Below, in pieces: positions 15,954 to 25,075 of a stretch of DNA of 46,351 nt. This stretch comes from an uncultured Bacteroidia bacterium (GTDB taxonomy: Bacteria; Bacteroidota; Bacteroidia; Bacteroidales; F082), in NCBI GenBank assembly GCA_902767725.1, contig CACXIM010000024.1:1-46351 (forward strand). Reading direction: 5' to 3'. The position numbers and the translations under genes were made by a program. Under the pieces are notes generated by a model that saw nothing but the letters and a program-made list of their open reading frames with translations, searched no databases and was not told the origin of the DNA. Each line of letters begins with the position of its first letter. Position 1 is the stretch's first letter.

Positions 15954-17741
15954 TTAATCCAATTTCAACACTGCAAGGAACGCTGACTGCGGCACCTCGA
16001 CGTTGCCGATTTGACGCATACGTTTCTTGCCTGCCTTTTGTTTTTCGAGCAGTTTGCGCTTACGGGAAACGTCGCCGCCGTAACACTTCGCCGTCACGTC
16101 CTTGCGCACCTGACGCACCGTCTCGCGGGCGATGATCTTCGCACCAATGGCCGCCTGGATAGCGATGTCGAACTGGTGACGAGGTATCAGTTCCTTCAAC
16201 TTCTCGCACATGCGACGGCCAAAGTCATAGGCATGGCCGCGGTGAATCAAGGTGGACAAGGCATCAACGGACTCGCCGTTGAGCATGATGTCGAGTTTCA
16301 CCAAATCGGCATCTTGATAGCCAGCAATATGATAGTCGAAGGATGCATAGCCCTTCGAGATGGATTTCAGTTTGTCATAAAAGTCGAAGACAATTTCACT
16401 CAAAGGCATTTGGAAGGTCAGCTCCACGCGGTCGGTAGAGAGGTAGACCTGATTCTTCAGCACGCCACGGCGGTCGATGCAAAGCGTCATGATGGGTCCG
16501 GTGAACTCATTCTTCGAGATGATTTGCGCGAGGATGTAAGGTTCCTCGATATGGTCAATCTTTGTCACCTCGGGCAAACCGCTGGGGTTGTGCACCTCGA
16601 TCATCTCGCCATCGGTCTTGAAGCACTTGAACGAGACATTGGGCACCGTGGTGATGACGTCCATGTCGAACTCGCGGTCGAGGCGTTCCTGCACGATTTC
16701 CATGTGCAAGAGACCCAAGAAGCCGCAACGGAAGCCGAAGCCCAATGCCGCTGACGATTCAGGCTCCCAGACAAGGGAAGCGTCGTTGAGCTGCAGCTTC
16801 TCCAACGAAGCACGCAGTTCCTCGTAGTCATCCGCGTCGACGGGATAAATACCCGCAAACAGCATGGGTTTCACGTTCTCGAAGCCCGCTACAGGCTCGG
16901 CGCAGGGGCGCTCGACATGCGTGATGGTGTCGCCCACTTTTACCTCCTTCGAGGTCTTGATGCCCGAAATGATGTAACCCACATCACCTGCAGAGAGCTC
17001 TTTCTTAGGCACTTGCTTCAGTTGCAGCACACCGATTTCATCAGCGTTGTATTCCTTACCCGTGGCGAAAAATTTCACCAAGTCGTTGGTATGCATGGTG
17101 CCGTTCATGATGCGGAAATAAGCGATGATGCCACGGAACGAGTTGAATACCGAGTCGAAGATGAGGGCCTGAAGCGGTGCTTCGGGGTCGCCCTTCGGGC
17201 AGGGGATGCGTTCCACGATGGCATCGAGCACAGCGGGCACGCCTTCTCCCGTGCGGGCGCTGACCTTCAGAATCTCGCTCGGGTCGCAACCCAAAAGGTC
17301 CACCATTTGGTCCTCCACGATGTCGACCATGGCACTATCCATATCGATCTTGTTCATCACCGGGATGATCTCGAGGTCGTGCTCTAATGCAGAGTAAAGG
17401 TTAGCAATCGTCTGGGCCTGAATACCTTGCGTGGCATCTACCACCAACAAAGCACCTTCGCAGGCCGCGATGCTGCGCGACACCTCATACGAGAAGTCGA
17501 CGTGACCGGGAGTATCGATAAGGTTGAGGGTATATTCCTCGCCCTTGTAGTTGTATTTCATCTGGATGGCGTGGCTCTTGATAGTGATGCCGCGCTCGCG
17601 CTCAAGGTCCATGTCGTCGAGCACCTGGTCGACGAGCTCTTTGTCGTTGAGCGTATGGGTCAGTTCCAAAAGCCTGTCGGCCAAGGTCGATTTGCCATGG
17701 TCGATATGGGCTATGATGCAAAAATTTCGGATGTTTTTCAT
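15954..17741 (-). CDS. lepA: Elongation factor 4 (LepA)
   Basis: 595 residues, normal for LepA. G1 [16 protein letters not shown] (residues 11-26), [20 protein letters not shown], and the LepA-specific C-terminal domain ([24 protein letters not shown]). The N-terminus [16 protein letters not shown] is so conserved that the start is certain. EF4 back-translocates or remodels stalled ribosomes at the membrane. The -7 box TAATTTTG ends only seven bases before the ATG, so the transcript may be leaderless or nearly so. Confidence 0.98.
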   Translation of the reverse strand: MKNIRNFCIIAHIDHGKSTLADRLLELTHTLNDKELVDQVLDDMDLERERGITIKSHAIQMKYNYKGEEYTLNLIDTPGHVDFSYEVSRSIAACEGALLVVDATQGIQAQTIANLYSALEHDLEIIPVMNKIDMDSAMVDIVEDQMVDLLGCDPSEILKVSARTGEGVPAVLDAIVERIPCPKGDPEAPLQALIFDSVFNSFRGIIAYFRIMNGTMHTNDLVKFFATGKEYNADEIGVLQLKQVPKKELSAGDVGYIISGIKTSKEVKVGDTITHVERPCAEPVAGFENVKPMLFAGIYPVDADDYEELRASLEKLQLNDASLVWEPESSAALGFGFRCGFLGLLHMEIVQERLDREFDMDVITTVPNVSFKCFKTDGEMIEVHNPSGLPEVTKIDHIEEPYILAQIISKNEFTGPIMTLCIDRRGVLKNQVYLSTDRVELTFQMPLSEIVFDFYDKLKSISKGYASFDYHIAGYQDADLVKLDIMLNGESVDALSTLIHRGHAYDFGRRMCEKLKELIPRHQFDIAIQAAIGAKIIARETVRQVRKDVTAKCYGGDVSRKRKLLEKQKAGKKRMRQIGNVEVPQSAFLAVLKLD

Positions 17742-18391
17742 TGGGCTGCAAAATTAGGAAAAATTTCGTTTGCAGCCTCAGAAAAACGCATGAAAAGCGC
17801 TGACAGTTTGATTAATAATTCAAGTTTCGCAAGTTGTGGTGCATCCCGATGGGATGCGGTTGTCCCTAGGTTTCTTTTTTTACCGAACGCGCATCCCGAT
17901 GGGATGCCCTGCCATAACGTCCGACTAATCCCGTAGGGATTTGCTATCGGTAAAACAAACAACATCAACCTTTTGTCGTCAAAAATGTCCGATTCGAGAA
18001 GCGCCGTCCCCAAGACAGAGAACAGCACGATGAGGGTCACCAGACAAACGATAGAAATCACCAGACCGGCGATAGCTTTTCCTTTGGGGCGTTTGAACAT
18101 GCCGATAAAAGAGAACAGGAAGCCAAGAAACCATAAAATGAGATTTGCAAAGGGTACCCAGCACAACACCAAACCGAGTATGGATAGCACGAGACCTGCA
18201 CTCCCTGGTCCGTTTTTCTGTCTCACGGGTTGGGGTTGAACATACATAGGCTGAGGCTGAGGTTGTACAGGTCGTGGTTGAGGTTGAGCTGCAGCTTGTG
18301 GTCCGTTTAGCCAAGCCGTGCAATACATACATTTCGCGGCATTCTCAGGGATTTCCTCACCGCAGTAAGGGCATTTCTTGTATCCTTCCAT
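17738..18391 (-). CDS. Zinc-ribbon DUF4190-like membrane protein with repeat-derived C-terminus
   Basis: Starting at ATG 18391: zinc ribbon [20 protein letters not shown], a Pro/Gln linker ([17 protein letters not shown]), then two membrane segments ([20 protein letters not shown] and [20 protein letters not shown]), ending the normal part with ESDIFDD. The last 75 or so codons read through the dispersed repeat at 17830-17960 ([20 protein letters not shown]) and on to a TGA overlapping the lepA ATG. By comparison with the CCC-motif protein at 43229, whose end is SDLFEDLLDF, the ancestral stop was probably near 17965-17990. The true product is therefore uncertain: either an extended protein or a gene that lost its stop. 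Confidence 0.65.
   Translation of the reverse strand: MEGYKKCPYCGEEIPENAAKCMYCTAWLNGPQAAAQPQPRPVQPQPQPMYVQPQPVRQKNGPGSAGLVLSILGLVLCWVPFANLILWFLGFLFSFIGMFKRPKGKAIAGLVISIVCLVTLIVLFSVLGTALLESDIFDDKRLMLFVLPIANPYGISRTLWQGIPSGCAFGKKRNLGTTASHRDAPQLAKLELLIKLSALFMRFSEAANEIFPNFAAQ
17749..17756 (-). promoter_or_regulatory. -7 box TAATTTTG immediately before lepA
   Basis: On the minus strand TAATTTTG is followed by CAGCCCA and then the lepA ATG. With a start point a few bases after the box, little or no 5' leader and no Shine-Dalgarno sequence can exist. Confidence 0.6.
17830..17960. repeat. Triple-hairpin dispersed repeat (GCATCCCGATGGGATGC)
   Basis: GCATCCCGATGGGATGC occurs twice, at 17841-17857 and 17891-17907, and a related hairpin AATCCCGTAGGGATT lies at 17927-17941. 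Between the first two is a T-rich stretch. It covers the 3' end of the zinc-ribbon gene. Its translated form looks like a Bacteroidales repeat I have seen in many small hypothetical proteins (memory, not checked). Confidence 0.7.
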
Positions 18392-18415
18392 GGTTTTATC
18401 GATTGATGATGGGGG

Positions 18416-18423
18416 CAAAGGTA
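18416..18423 (-). promoter_or_regulatory. -7 box TACCTTTG for the zinc-ribbon membrane gene
   Basis: On the minus strand TACCTTTG lies 24 bases before ATG 18391. The divergent rel box is 74 bases away. Confidence 0.6.
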
Positions 18424-18497
18424 CATATTTTTCCAAAAATTCCAACTAAACCGCAAAAAATTCCACTCAAAATGCCAACGATACAAAGGATTATCCC

Positions 18498-18505
18498 TAA
18501 TTTTG
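18498..18505 (+). promoter_or_regulatory. -7 box TAATTTTG for rel
   Basis: TAATTTTG followed by CGGTC precedes the rel ATG (18529) by 23 bases. No convincing -33 TTTG is visible. Confidence 0.5.
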
Positions 18506-18528
18506 CGGTCTGAAAAAGACGATTGCCT

Positions 18529-20721
18529 ATGACGCCTATTTTACCCGACACTTATTCCAAAGAAGAGAAAGAAGAAATCGAGCGACGACACCAGCGCCTA
18601 CTCGACGCTTGGCAGACGCGCAAGGAAGCCGCCGACCTGGAAATGGTCGACAAGGCGTTCTATTTTGCCTGCGAGGCGCATAAGGACCAACGCCGCCGCT
18701 CGGGCGAGCCTTATATCTACCATCCCATCGAAGTGGCCACCATCGCCGCCCACGACATCGGACTGGGACGCACCTCCATCGTCTGCGCCCTGCTGCACGA
18801 CGTAGTAGAAGACACGAAATACACCCTCGACGACATCCGTGAGATGTTCGGCGAGAAGGTGGAACGTGTGGTGGATGGCCTCACCAAGTTCGCCAACCTC
18901 GAAGGTGCCGAGAGCGCCCAGGCCGAGAACTTCAAGAAGGTCATCTCTTCTCTGTCGTACGACATCCGCGTGGTGCTTATCAAGCTCTCCGACCGCCTCC
19001 ACAACATGCGCACCTTGGACTCGATGCCCAAGCACAAGCAGTTGAAGATCGCTTCGGAGACCACCTATATCTATGCGCCCCTAGCCTATCGTCTCGGCCT
19101 CCATGCCATCGAAATCGAGTTGGAAGACCTGTCACTGAAATACACCAACCCCACCATCTACTACAACATCCGCAAACGCATGGACGACGTGCGCGGCAAA
19201 CGCATGGGCGAACTGCGCGACTTCATCGCACCCATAGAGGCCGAATTGGCAAAGAATGGCATCAAAGCCAGGGCCGAGATCAAGGAACGCTCGGTCAACT
19301 CGGTATGGAAACGCATGATGGACAAGGAGTTGGCTTTCGAAGACTTGTATGGTTCCTTCATCGTCCGTCTCATCACCGACTGCCCGAAAGATCAGGAGCG
19401 CATGGAGTGTTGGAAGATCTATGCCGTGCTCACCAACTGCTACCGTCCCTACACCAAGAAGCTGAAAGACTGGATTTCGTTCCCGAAAGCCAACGGCTAC
19501 GAGAGCCTGCACGCTGTGGTGATGGGCCAGACCGGCAACTGGGTGGAGGTGCAGATCCGCAGCCAACGCATGGAGGAAATTGCCGAAAAGGGTTTCGGGG
19601 CTTATTGGAAATACAAAACCGACGACGACAAGACCGAGAGCGGCTTCGACGAATGGCTGAAAAAAGCCCAGGACCTCATCGGAAGCGAGTCGGACAACGC
19701 CATCGAGTTCGTCGACAACTTCAAACTCGACCTCTTCTCCGACGAGATCTACGTCTTCACTCCGCAGGGCAAGATGATCACTCTGCCCAAGGGTTCCACC
19801 GTGCTCGACTTCGCCTACTACATCCACAGTGAAATCGGCGACCACAGCATTGCGGCCAATGTCAACAACCAGTTGGCTCAACTTGACCGCAAGCTCACCA
19901 AGGGCGACCAAGTGGAGATCATCACCTCCGAGTCGCAACACCCGCAAGAGAAATGGTTTGAGTTCCTCGCCACGGCTACGGCCAAGTCGCGCCTCAAAAG
20001 CGGCATCAAGGAATACCGCCGCACTTTCCGCGAAGAGGGCGAACAAAAATACGAGGCTATCATGAAGAAACTCGACATGGAGCCCTCGAAAGTCAACCGC
20101 AACGAAGTGATGGCAGCCGAGAAGCTGACCAGTACCATCGACTTTTATTACAATGTAGCCATAGGCAAAATCGACGAACGCCTCATCCGCAGCGTGCTAA
20201 AGCCACAGTCGAACGGCAGCTTTGTGCGTTACATCACCTTCGGCCTCTTGGGCAACAGCAGCAAAGACAAAGACGAAACACCGTCCATCACCACTTCGGG
20301 CGAGTTCGACTTCAACGTGTCGACCTGCTGCAACCCCATCCCTGGCGACGACGTCATTGCCTTCAGCTTCCCTGGCGAGCCTCTGCAAATCCACAGGAGC
20401 AACTGTCCCAAGGCCATCCAACTCTCGTCGCGTTTTGGCAACAACATCGTGAAGGCCAAATGGCAACCCAAGAGTGAAATCGCTTTCCTTGCAGACTTAA
20501 AAATCACCGCTTTAGATTCGGCTGGACTGCTCCACCGCATGACCAACCTGCTCTCCAACGAGATGAAACTCAACCTGCACATGCTTCACATGGAGGCCAA
20601 ACAAGATGTGGTGGAAGCTACCATCTCCATCTATGTGCACAACACCAAGGAACTCGACGACCTGATGGCAAAGCTTAACCAGTTGAAAGAAATCCAGAAA
20701 GTGGTGCGCAAGAGCAATTAA
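18529..20721 (+). CDS. rel: Bifunctional (p)ppGpp synthetase/hydrolase, Rel/SpoT family
   Basis: From ATG 18529 the protein has 730 residues; a TTG two codons upstream is less likely. Order of domains: HD hydrolase (YHPIEVATIAAHDIG and ALLHDVVEDT, His-Asp near residues 90-91), synthetase with KLKDWISFPKANGYESLH (the R/KxKD form typical of bifunctional enzymes), TGS (EIYVFTPQGKMITLPKGSTV), a zinc-finger-like helical part with STCCNPIPGDD, and a C-terminal ACT domain. It makes and degrades the stringent-response alarmone. It stands alone with its own promoter. Confidence 0.96.
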   Translation: MTPILPDTYSKEEKEEIERRHQRLLDAWQTRKEAADLEMVDKAFYFACEAHKDQRRRSGEPYIYHPIEVATIAAHDIGLGRTSIVCALLHDVVEDTKYTLDDIREMFGEKVERVVDGLTKFANLEGAESAQAENFKKVISSLSYDIRVVLIKLSDRLHNMRTLDSMPKHKQLKIASETTYIYAPLAYRLGLHAIEIELEDLSLKYTNPTIYYNIRKRMDDVRGKRMGELRDFIAPIEAELAKNGIKARAEIKERSVNSVWKRMMDKELAFEDLYGSFIVRLITDCPKDQERMECWKIYAVLTNCYRPYTKKLKDWISFPKANGYESLHAVVMGQTGNWVEVQIRSQRMEEIAEKGFGAYWKYKTDDDKTESGFDEWLKKAQDLIGSESDNAIEFVDNFKLDLFSDEIYVFTPQGKMITLPKGSTVLDFAYYIHSEIGDHSIAANVNNQLAQLDRKLTKGDQVEIITSESQHPQEKWFEFLATATAKSRLKSGIKEYRRTFREEGEQKYEAIMKKLDMEPSKVNRNEVMAAEKLTSTIDFYYNVAIGKIDERLIRSVLKPQSNGSFVRYITFGLLGNSSKDKDETPSITTSGEFDFNVSTCCNPIPGDDVIAFSFPGEPLQIHRSNCPKAIQLSSRFGNNIVKAKWQPKSEIAFLADLKITALDSAGLLHRMTNLLSNEMKLNLHMLHMEAKQDVVEATISIYVHNTKELDDLMAKLNQLKEIQKVVRKSN

Positions 20722-20762
20722 AAATAATGTCGGTTATTTAGAATCTGTCTGAAAAATATTCT

Positions 20763-20770
20763 TATCTTTG
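20763..20770 (+). promoter_or_regulatory. -7 box TATCTTTG for the Fur-family gene
   Basis: TATCTTTG followed by CGCC lies 23 bases before ATG 20794, in the short gap after rel. Confidence 0.65.
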
Positions 20771-20793
20771 CGCCTCATCATGACGTAAGAAAA

Positions 20794-21240
20794 ATGAAAG
20801 ATTCGTTTGACAATACCTATCTGGCCGTCAAGAAGTTATTCATCGATTACCTGCAGCGGAGGAAGTTGCGCAAGACTCCCGAGCGTTTCGCCATATTGAA
20901 GGAGATTTACTCCACCAATGGGCACTTCGACATCGACTCGCTGTATAATCAGATGAAAGACAACAAGTACCGTGTCAGCAGGGCTACACTATACAACACT
21001 ATCGACCTACTGCTAGACTGTGGGCTTGTCATCAAGCACCAGTTTGGGCACAATTGTGCGCAATACGAACGCTCCTACAAGTTCCGCCAACACGACCATT
21101 TCATCGACATGGAAACGGAACAAGTCATGGAGTTTTGCGACCCCCGTTTGCTTGAAATCCAACGCTCCATTGAGGAACAATTGGGTGTTGAGATTACGCA
21201 TCATTCGTTGATATTCTACGGACATAAAAAGAAAGGTTGA
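20794..21240 (+). CDS. Fur-family transcriptional regulator
   Basis: 148 residues, normal for Fur/Zur/PerR. The N-terminal winged helix (RRKLRKTPERFAILKEIYST, HFDIDSLYNQM, RVSRATLYNTIDLLLDCGLV) is followed by the dimerisation and metal domain with QHDHFIDMETEQVMEF. The CxxC structural zinc pairs seen in many Fur proteins are not visible, as in some Bacteroidota members. Metal specificity and regulon cannot be told from the sequence. Confidence 0.9.
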   Translation: MKDSFDNTYLAVKKLFIDYLQRRKLRKTPERFAILKEIYSTNGHFDIDSLYNQMKDNKYRVSRATLYNTIDLLLDCGLVIKHQFGHNCAQYERSYKFRQHDHFIDMETEQVMEFCDPRLLEIQRSIEEQLGVEITHHSLIFYGHKKKG

Positions 21241-21370
21241 TGGCTACTGGCCTCTAGCTATTGGCTATTGGCAGCTTCAACCGAGTACGTCATTGCGGGC
21301 TTGACCCGCAATCTCCTAAATGCGGTGGAGCTGCCAGAAGCCAAAGGCCAAAAGCCAAAAGCAATGACAA
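21241..21370. repeat. Repeat debris between fur-like gene and purA
   Basis: GGCTACTGGCCTC / AGCTATTGGCTATTGGC units are followed by TCATTGCGGGCTTGACCCGC (a widespread repeat with inverted arms GCGGG/CCCGC) and by GCCAAAGGCCAAAAGCC units. No gene is visible here. Confidence 0.6.
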
Positions 21371-21401
21371 ACAAGAAAACAACACTGAAATATAATTGAA
21401 A

Positions 21402-22679
21402 ATGAACAAATTAGACATACTACTCGGCTTACAATGGGGCGACGAAGGCAAAGGCAAGGTGGTCGATGCACTCACCCCGAATTATGACATCGTCTGCCGT
21501 TTCCAAGGCGGTCCCAATGCCGGTCATACCATCGAGTTTGAAGGCAAGAAGTTTGTGTTGCACAATATCCCTTCGGGCGTGCTCACCCCAGGTTGCGTCA
21601 ACCTCATCGGCAACGGCGTTATCATCGAGCCACATATATTAAAAGGTGAGATCGAAGGCCTGCGCAAGGCCGGTTTCGACCTGCGTAAGACTTTGATGAT
21701 TGCCAACCGCGCCCACCTCATCCTGCCCACCCACCGCGCCATGGACGCCGCCAACGAGAAGGCTTTGGGCAAGATGAAAGTCGGCACCACGCTGAAAGGC
21801 ATAGGCCCGACCTACACCGACAAGACCGCCCGCAGAGGTCTCCGCATCGGCGACATCAATTCTGCTGACTTCCGCGAGAAATACGAAAACCTGAAAAAAG
21901 CCCATCTCCAGCAAATCGCCGGCCTCGGCTTCGAGATGCAGGGCTTCCAACTCGACGGCCTCGACTTCGCCGAGTACGAAAAACTGTGGTTCGAAGGCAT
22001 CGAATACTTGAAACAATACCAGTTTGTCGACGGTGAGTATTTCATCAACGAAGCCCTCGACAACGGCAAGAAGGTGCTGGCCGAAGGCGCCCAAGGCTCC
22101 ATGCTTGACGTGGACTTCGGCAGCTATCCTTTCGTCACTTCTTCGAACGTCATTGCAGCTGGTGTTTGCTCTGGATTGGGCATCGCTCCAAGTCGCGTGG
22201 GCAAGGTGTACGGCATCTTCAAGGCCTACTGCACCCGCGTGGGCACTGGTCCCTTCCCCACCGAGCTGTTTGACGAGACAGGTGAGATGCTTCGCCAGAA
22301 CGGACACGAGTTTGGCGCCACCACAGGCCGTCCGCGCCGTTGCGGCTGGCTCGACCTGCCCGCACTGAAATATGCCGTCATGCTCAGCGGTGTCACCGAC
22401 CTGATGATGATGAAGTCCGACGTGATGGATGACTTCGCCACCTTGAAAGTCGCCACTGCCTATCGCTACAACGGACAAGAGACCAAGCAGTTGCCTTTCG
22501 CTGCCTGCACCGAGACCATGGAGCCCGTCTATACCGAAATCCCTGGCTGGCAGCAGAAAATAGAAGGCAAGATTCCTCAGAAATTGGAAGATTACATCAA
22601 ATTCATTGAGGATTACGTCGGTGTGCCGATCAAATTCGTTTCGTACGGTCCCGACAGGACGCAGAATATTTACAGATAA
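21402..22679 (+). CDS. purA: Adenylosuccinate synthase
   Basis: Start at ATG 21402 (MNKLDILLGLQWGDEGKGK), 425 residues. Signatures: GDEGKGKVVD loop, GGPNAGHTIEFEGKKFVLH, the IMP-binding GIGPTYTDKTARRGLR, and the C-terminal GPDRTQNIYR. It joins IMP and aspartate with GTP on the way to AMP. A perfect palindrome follows 3 bases after the stop. Confidence 0.98.
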   Translation: MNKLDILLGLQWGDEGKGKVVDALTPNYDIVCRFQGGPNAGHTIEFEGKKFVLHNIPSGVLTPGCVNLIGNGVIIEPHILKGEIEGLRKAGFDLRKTLMIANRAHLILPTHRAMDAANEKALGKMKVGTTLKGIGPTYTDKTARRGLRIGDINSADFREKYENLKKAHLQQIAGLGFEMQGFQLDGLDFAEYEKLWFEGIEYLKQYQFVDGEYFINEALDNGKKVLAEGAQGSMLDVDFGSYPFVTSSNVIAAGVCSGLGIAPSRVGKVYGIFKAYCTRVGTGPFPTELFDETGEMLRQNGHEFGATTGRPRRCGWLDLPALKYAVMLSGVTDLMMMKSDVMDDFATLKVATAYRYNGQETKQLPFAACTETMEPVYTEIPGWQQKIEGKIPQKLEDYIKFIEDYVGVPIKFVSYGPDRTQNIYR

Positions 22680-22682
22680 CCC

Positions 22683-22712
22683 TGTAGAGACGGTGTGCAC
22701 ACCGTCTCTACA
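22683..22712. repeat. GTAGAGACG palindrome after purA
   Basis: A perfect 30-base palindrome with half TGTAGAGACGGTGTG. It fills the gap between purA and the ATP-grasp gene and could work as a terminator or RNA-stability hairpin. Confidence 0.8.
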
Positions 22713-22735
22713 AACCACGCAATAATAATTAAACC

Positions 22736-23803
22736 ATGATCATTTTAGAAAAACCATACGTTTCCGCCCCGTTAGTGGCGTATCTGGAAGAGAAACAAAT
22801 CCCCGTCTTACATAACGACATGGCCGAGGTGCTGAAAGGCCAAGGCCATCACCTTAACCTTTTGGACGACAAGGCTTTCGTTGAAAAATACGAGCAAAGC
22901 CATCAGTTGTATGCCGTCTCCGAGAACGCCTTGGTGTGGCTCTACGCCCAGTTGCCTGAGTCGGAACTGGTGAAAAAGGTCAAGATCCTGAAGGACAAGG
23001 CCGCTTTCCGTCGCATCTGCCAGCAGATCTATCCCGACTTCTATTACAAAGAGGTGGAGATGAAAGCCTTGCGCAACCTCAACCCCGACGAGTTGCCGCT
23101 GCCTTTGGTGCTGAAACCCGCAGTAGGATTCCTCAGCGTGGGCGTGTATATCGTCCGCAACAAGGCTGAATGGCAGGCCGCCTTGGACGACATCGACCAA
23201 AACTTCGCCAAGCAATGCGCCGTGTTCCCCGAGACTGTGGTACGCAGCGAAAAGTTCGTGCTAGAGCAGTTCATCGAAGGCGAGGAATATGCCGTGGACG
23301 CCTATTATGATGCCGAGGGCAAGCCCAACATCATCAACATCTTCCACCACATCTTCAAGAACGACCTGAACGGCGTACTCGGCCTAAAGAACTTCCCGAT
23401 GCACGTTGAGTTCCGCGTCGACAAGCACACGGGTCGCGCCATCCCGATCGAGGTCAACCCGCTGCGTTTTGCCGGCATGTGCCTCAACGACTTGACGCGT
23501 CACACCTGCCACCTGCTACCCGTGCAAGCCTACTTCGAAGGCACACATCCCGACTATGCCACCATGTGGAACGGCATCGAGAACGACGTATTCAGCTTCA
23601 TCGTCTTGGACAAGCCTTACGACACCAACCGTGCCTTGGACTTCGAGCGCATCAAGCGGCATTTCCACGGCGTGTTGGAGACCCGCGACATCATGAACCC
23701 CGCCATGAGCATCTGGGGCTTCCTGTTCACGCAGACCGCGCCCGAGCACAAAGAGGAGCTGAAAGAGATTCTGTTCTCCTCTTTGGAAGAGTTTATGGTT
23801 TGA
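22736..23803 (+). CDS. ATP-grasp domain protein of unknown substrate
   Basis: 355 residues. The ATP-grasp fold is recognisable from LPLVLKPAVGFLSVGVYIV (first ATP lysine and loop), KFVLEQFIEGEEYAVDAYYD (hinge and Glu), and IPIEVNPLRFAGM (metal-binding Glu-x-Asn). The N-terminal 100 residues form the pre-ATP-grasp domain (LVAYLEEKQIPVLHND). Such enzymes ligate a carboxylate to an amine or thiol through an acyl phosphate. No partner gene gives a pathway; purA upstream may be coincidental. A strong hairpin lies 36 bases after the stop. Confidence 0.82.
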   Translation: MIILEKPYVSAPLVAYLEEKQIPVLHNDMAEVLKGQGHHLNLLDDKAFVEKYEQSHQLYAVSENALVWLYAQLPESELVKKVKILKDKAAFRRICQQIYPDFYYKEVEMKALRNLNPDELPLPLVLKPAVGFLSVGVYIVRNKAEWQAALDDIDQNFAKQCAVFPETVVRSEKFVLEQFIEGEEYAVDAYYDAEGKPNIINIFHHIFKNDLNGVLGLKNFPMHVEFRVDKHTGRAIPIEVNPLRFAGMCLNDLTRHTCHLLPVQAYFEGTHPDYATMWNGIENDVFSFIVLDKPYDTNRALDFERIKRHFHGVLETRDIMNPAMSIWGFLFTQTAPEHKEELKEILFSSLEEFMV

Positions 23804-23839
23804 TGGACGCTGGACGGCGAGACGCAGGACGATCCAAAC

Positions 23840-23889
23840 AAAATGTTGGCTAAAAGGTGGTAAGATTACCACTATTTAGCCAACATTTT
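23840..23889. terminator. Bidirectional hairpin with an operator-like palindrome in its loop
   Basis: Perfect 15-base arms AAAATGTTGGCTAAA (23840-23854) and TTTAGCCAACATTTT (23875-23889) enclose the palindrome GTGGTAAGATTACCAC (23857-23872). It overlaps the Fic stop codon and lies between convergent genes, with short T runs on both outer sides. The inner palindrome matches the two sites upstream of Fic. Confidence 0.7.
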
Positions 23890-24958
23890 ACATAGATGAG
23901 GTGATAAACACGCGCCAGCCACCCTCGCCATCTCGTTCAACATACCCCTTTTTAATCAGGTTTTGAACCATTTTCTGAAGTGCGGAGCGGTTCACTCCTG
24001 TCGCCTTCTGCAACGATGCATAAGTGGGATGAGAATCCTCCAACAATTCATATAGAATCTTACTATAGGTTGGAGTGCGGAACTTGATTCTTTGTCCGTC
24101 ATACCACCACACATCACTTGATTTCTCGGTCACAAATAGCGTATCCATCTCAATCTCATGCTCCATAAGGTCGGTCATGTGCTTCTGGAAAGGTTTGATT
24201 TGCTTCAAAGTAGCCTTCGCCCCCTCTGAAGGCTCACTGCCTACTTTCAAGTCGGCCTTATGCAATGCTTCAAGGTAGTCGCGTTTAAGCCTACTGCGCA
24301 CAACAATCATCGGGTAGCCATGTCGCGATAGGATATAATTCATCAAAAGTCGAGCGATACGGCCGTTGCCATCCTCGAAGGGGTGGATACGGATATAACG
24401 ATAGTGGAAAAGAATGGTCAAATCGGCAGGTGAAAGGGAACCGTCTTGCTCGGTCTGGTTATACCAATCCACCAACTCAGCCATCAAAGCGGGCGTCTCT
24501 TCGGGAGAAGCATAGTCGAACCTGTCGCCATAACGCGTGATGACGCTGTTCGGACGGGTTTTGTATTGTCCAGCGTGAACGACATAACTCGTTTGCACCC
24601 CTCCTGGAAGCGTTCTATAAACCGTATAGTCCTCACGGAGTAAAGTATGATGCAATGTGCGGATAAAATTCTGGGTCAGAGGATAGTCGTTTCTGACCGA
24701 TTCGGCAACCGTCATTTTCAGGCAAACTCTACTTGCCGTCATGTCCAGCACATCCTTCACATCTGCCTCGCCAATCACCTTGCCAAACAGCAGCAACAGT
24801 TCGGTCTGACCGTATGTCAAGGTATTGCCTTCGATATGGTTGCTGTTGTAATTGAAATCAACAGAAAACTTACGGCTCAACCTATATTTGTCCGTTTCTG
24901 ACAAAGGTTGGAGCGCATTCCATTTCTCCAACGCGACTTGCAGTTTCTTCGACTCCAT
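23888..24958 (-). CDS. Fic-family AMP-transferase-like protein with C-terminal winged helix
   Basis: 356 residues. The active-site loop HPFEDGNGR is intact (residues 192-200), and an inhibitory helix motif of the (S/T)xxxE(G/N) type is present near the N-terminus (SNHIEGN, residues 39-45), so this is a class II, self-inhibited Fic. The end (about 300-356: YSKILYELLEDSHPTY, NRSALQKMVQNLIKKG, YVERDGEGGWRVF) is a winged helix. Fic enzymes usually transfer AMP to a hydroxyl side chain. The gene is flanked by three copies of GTGGTAANNTTACCAC, two upstream and one at its stop, so I infer autoregulation through its own DNA-binding domain. Target protein unknown. Confidence 0.92.
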   Translation of the reverse strand: MESKKLQVALEKWNALQPLSETDKYRLSRKFSVDFNYNSNHIEGNTLTYGQTELLLLFGKVIGEADVKDVLDMTASRVCLKMTVAESVRNDYPLTQNFIRTLHHTLLREDYTVYRTLPGGVQTSYVVHAGQYKTRPNSVITRYGDRFDYASPEETPALMAELVDWYNQTEQDGSLSPADLTILFHYRYIRIHPFEDGNGRIARLLMNYILSRHGYPMIVVRSRLKRDYLEALHKADLKVGSEPSEGAKATLKQIKPFQKHMTDLMEHEIEMDTLFVTEKSSDVWWYDGQRIKFRTPTYSKILYELLEDSHPTYASLQKATGVNRSALQKMVQNLIKKGYVERDGEGGWRVFITSSM

Positions 24959-24991
24959 TCTAGTATATATTATTGTTTACTACCAATTTTG

Positions 24992-25007
24992 GTGGTAATA
25001 TTACCAC
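24992..25007. promoter_or_regulatory. Operator-like palindrome GTGGTAATATTACCAC in the Fic leader
   Basis: A perfect 16-base palindrome located 34 bases before the Fic start codon and just downstream of the predicted transcription start. Confidence 0.65.
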
Positions 25008-25018
25008 TATTTCTGCGA

Positions 25019-25026
25019 CAAAAATA
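25019..25026 (-). promoter_or_regulatory. -7 box TATTTTTG for Fic
   Basis: On the minus strand TATTTTTG matches TAnnTTTG, 60 bases before the Fic ATG. It lies between the two upstream palindromes. Confidence 0.5.
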
Positions 25027-25075
25027 CACATTTTTGTTGGATCTGGAATCTTTTTTACATTTTTTCTCAAATTTA

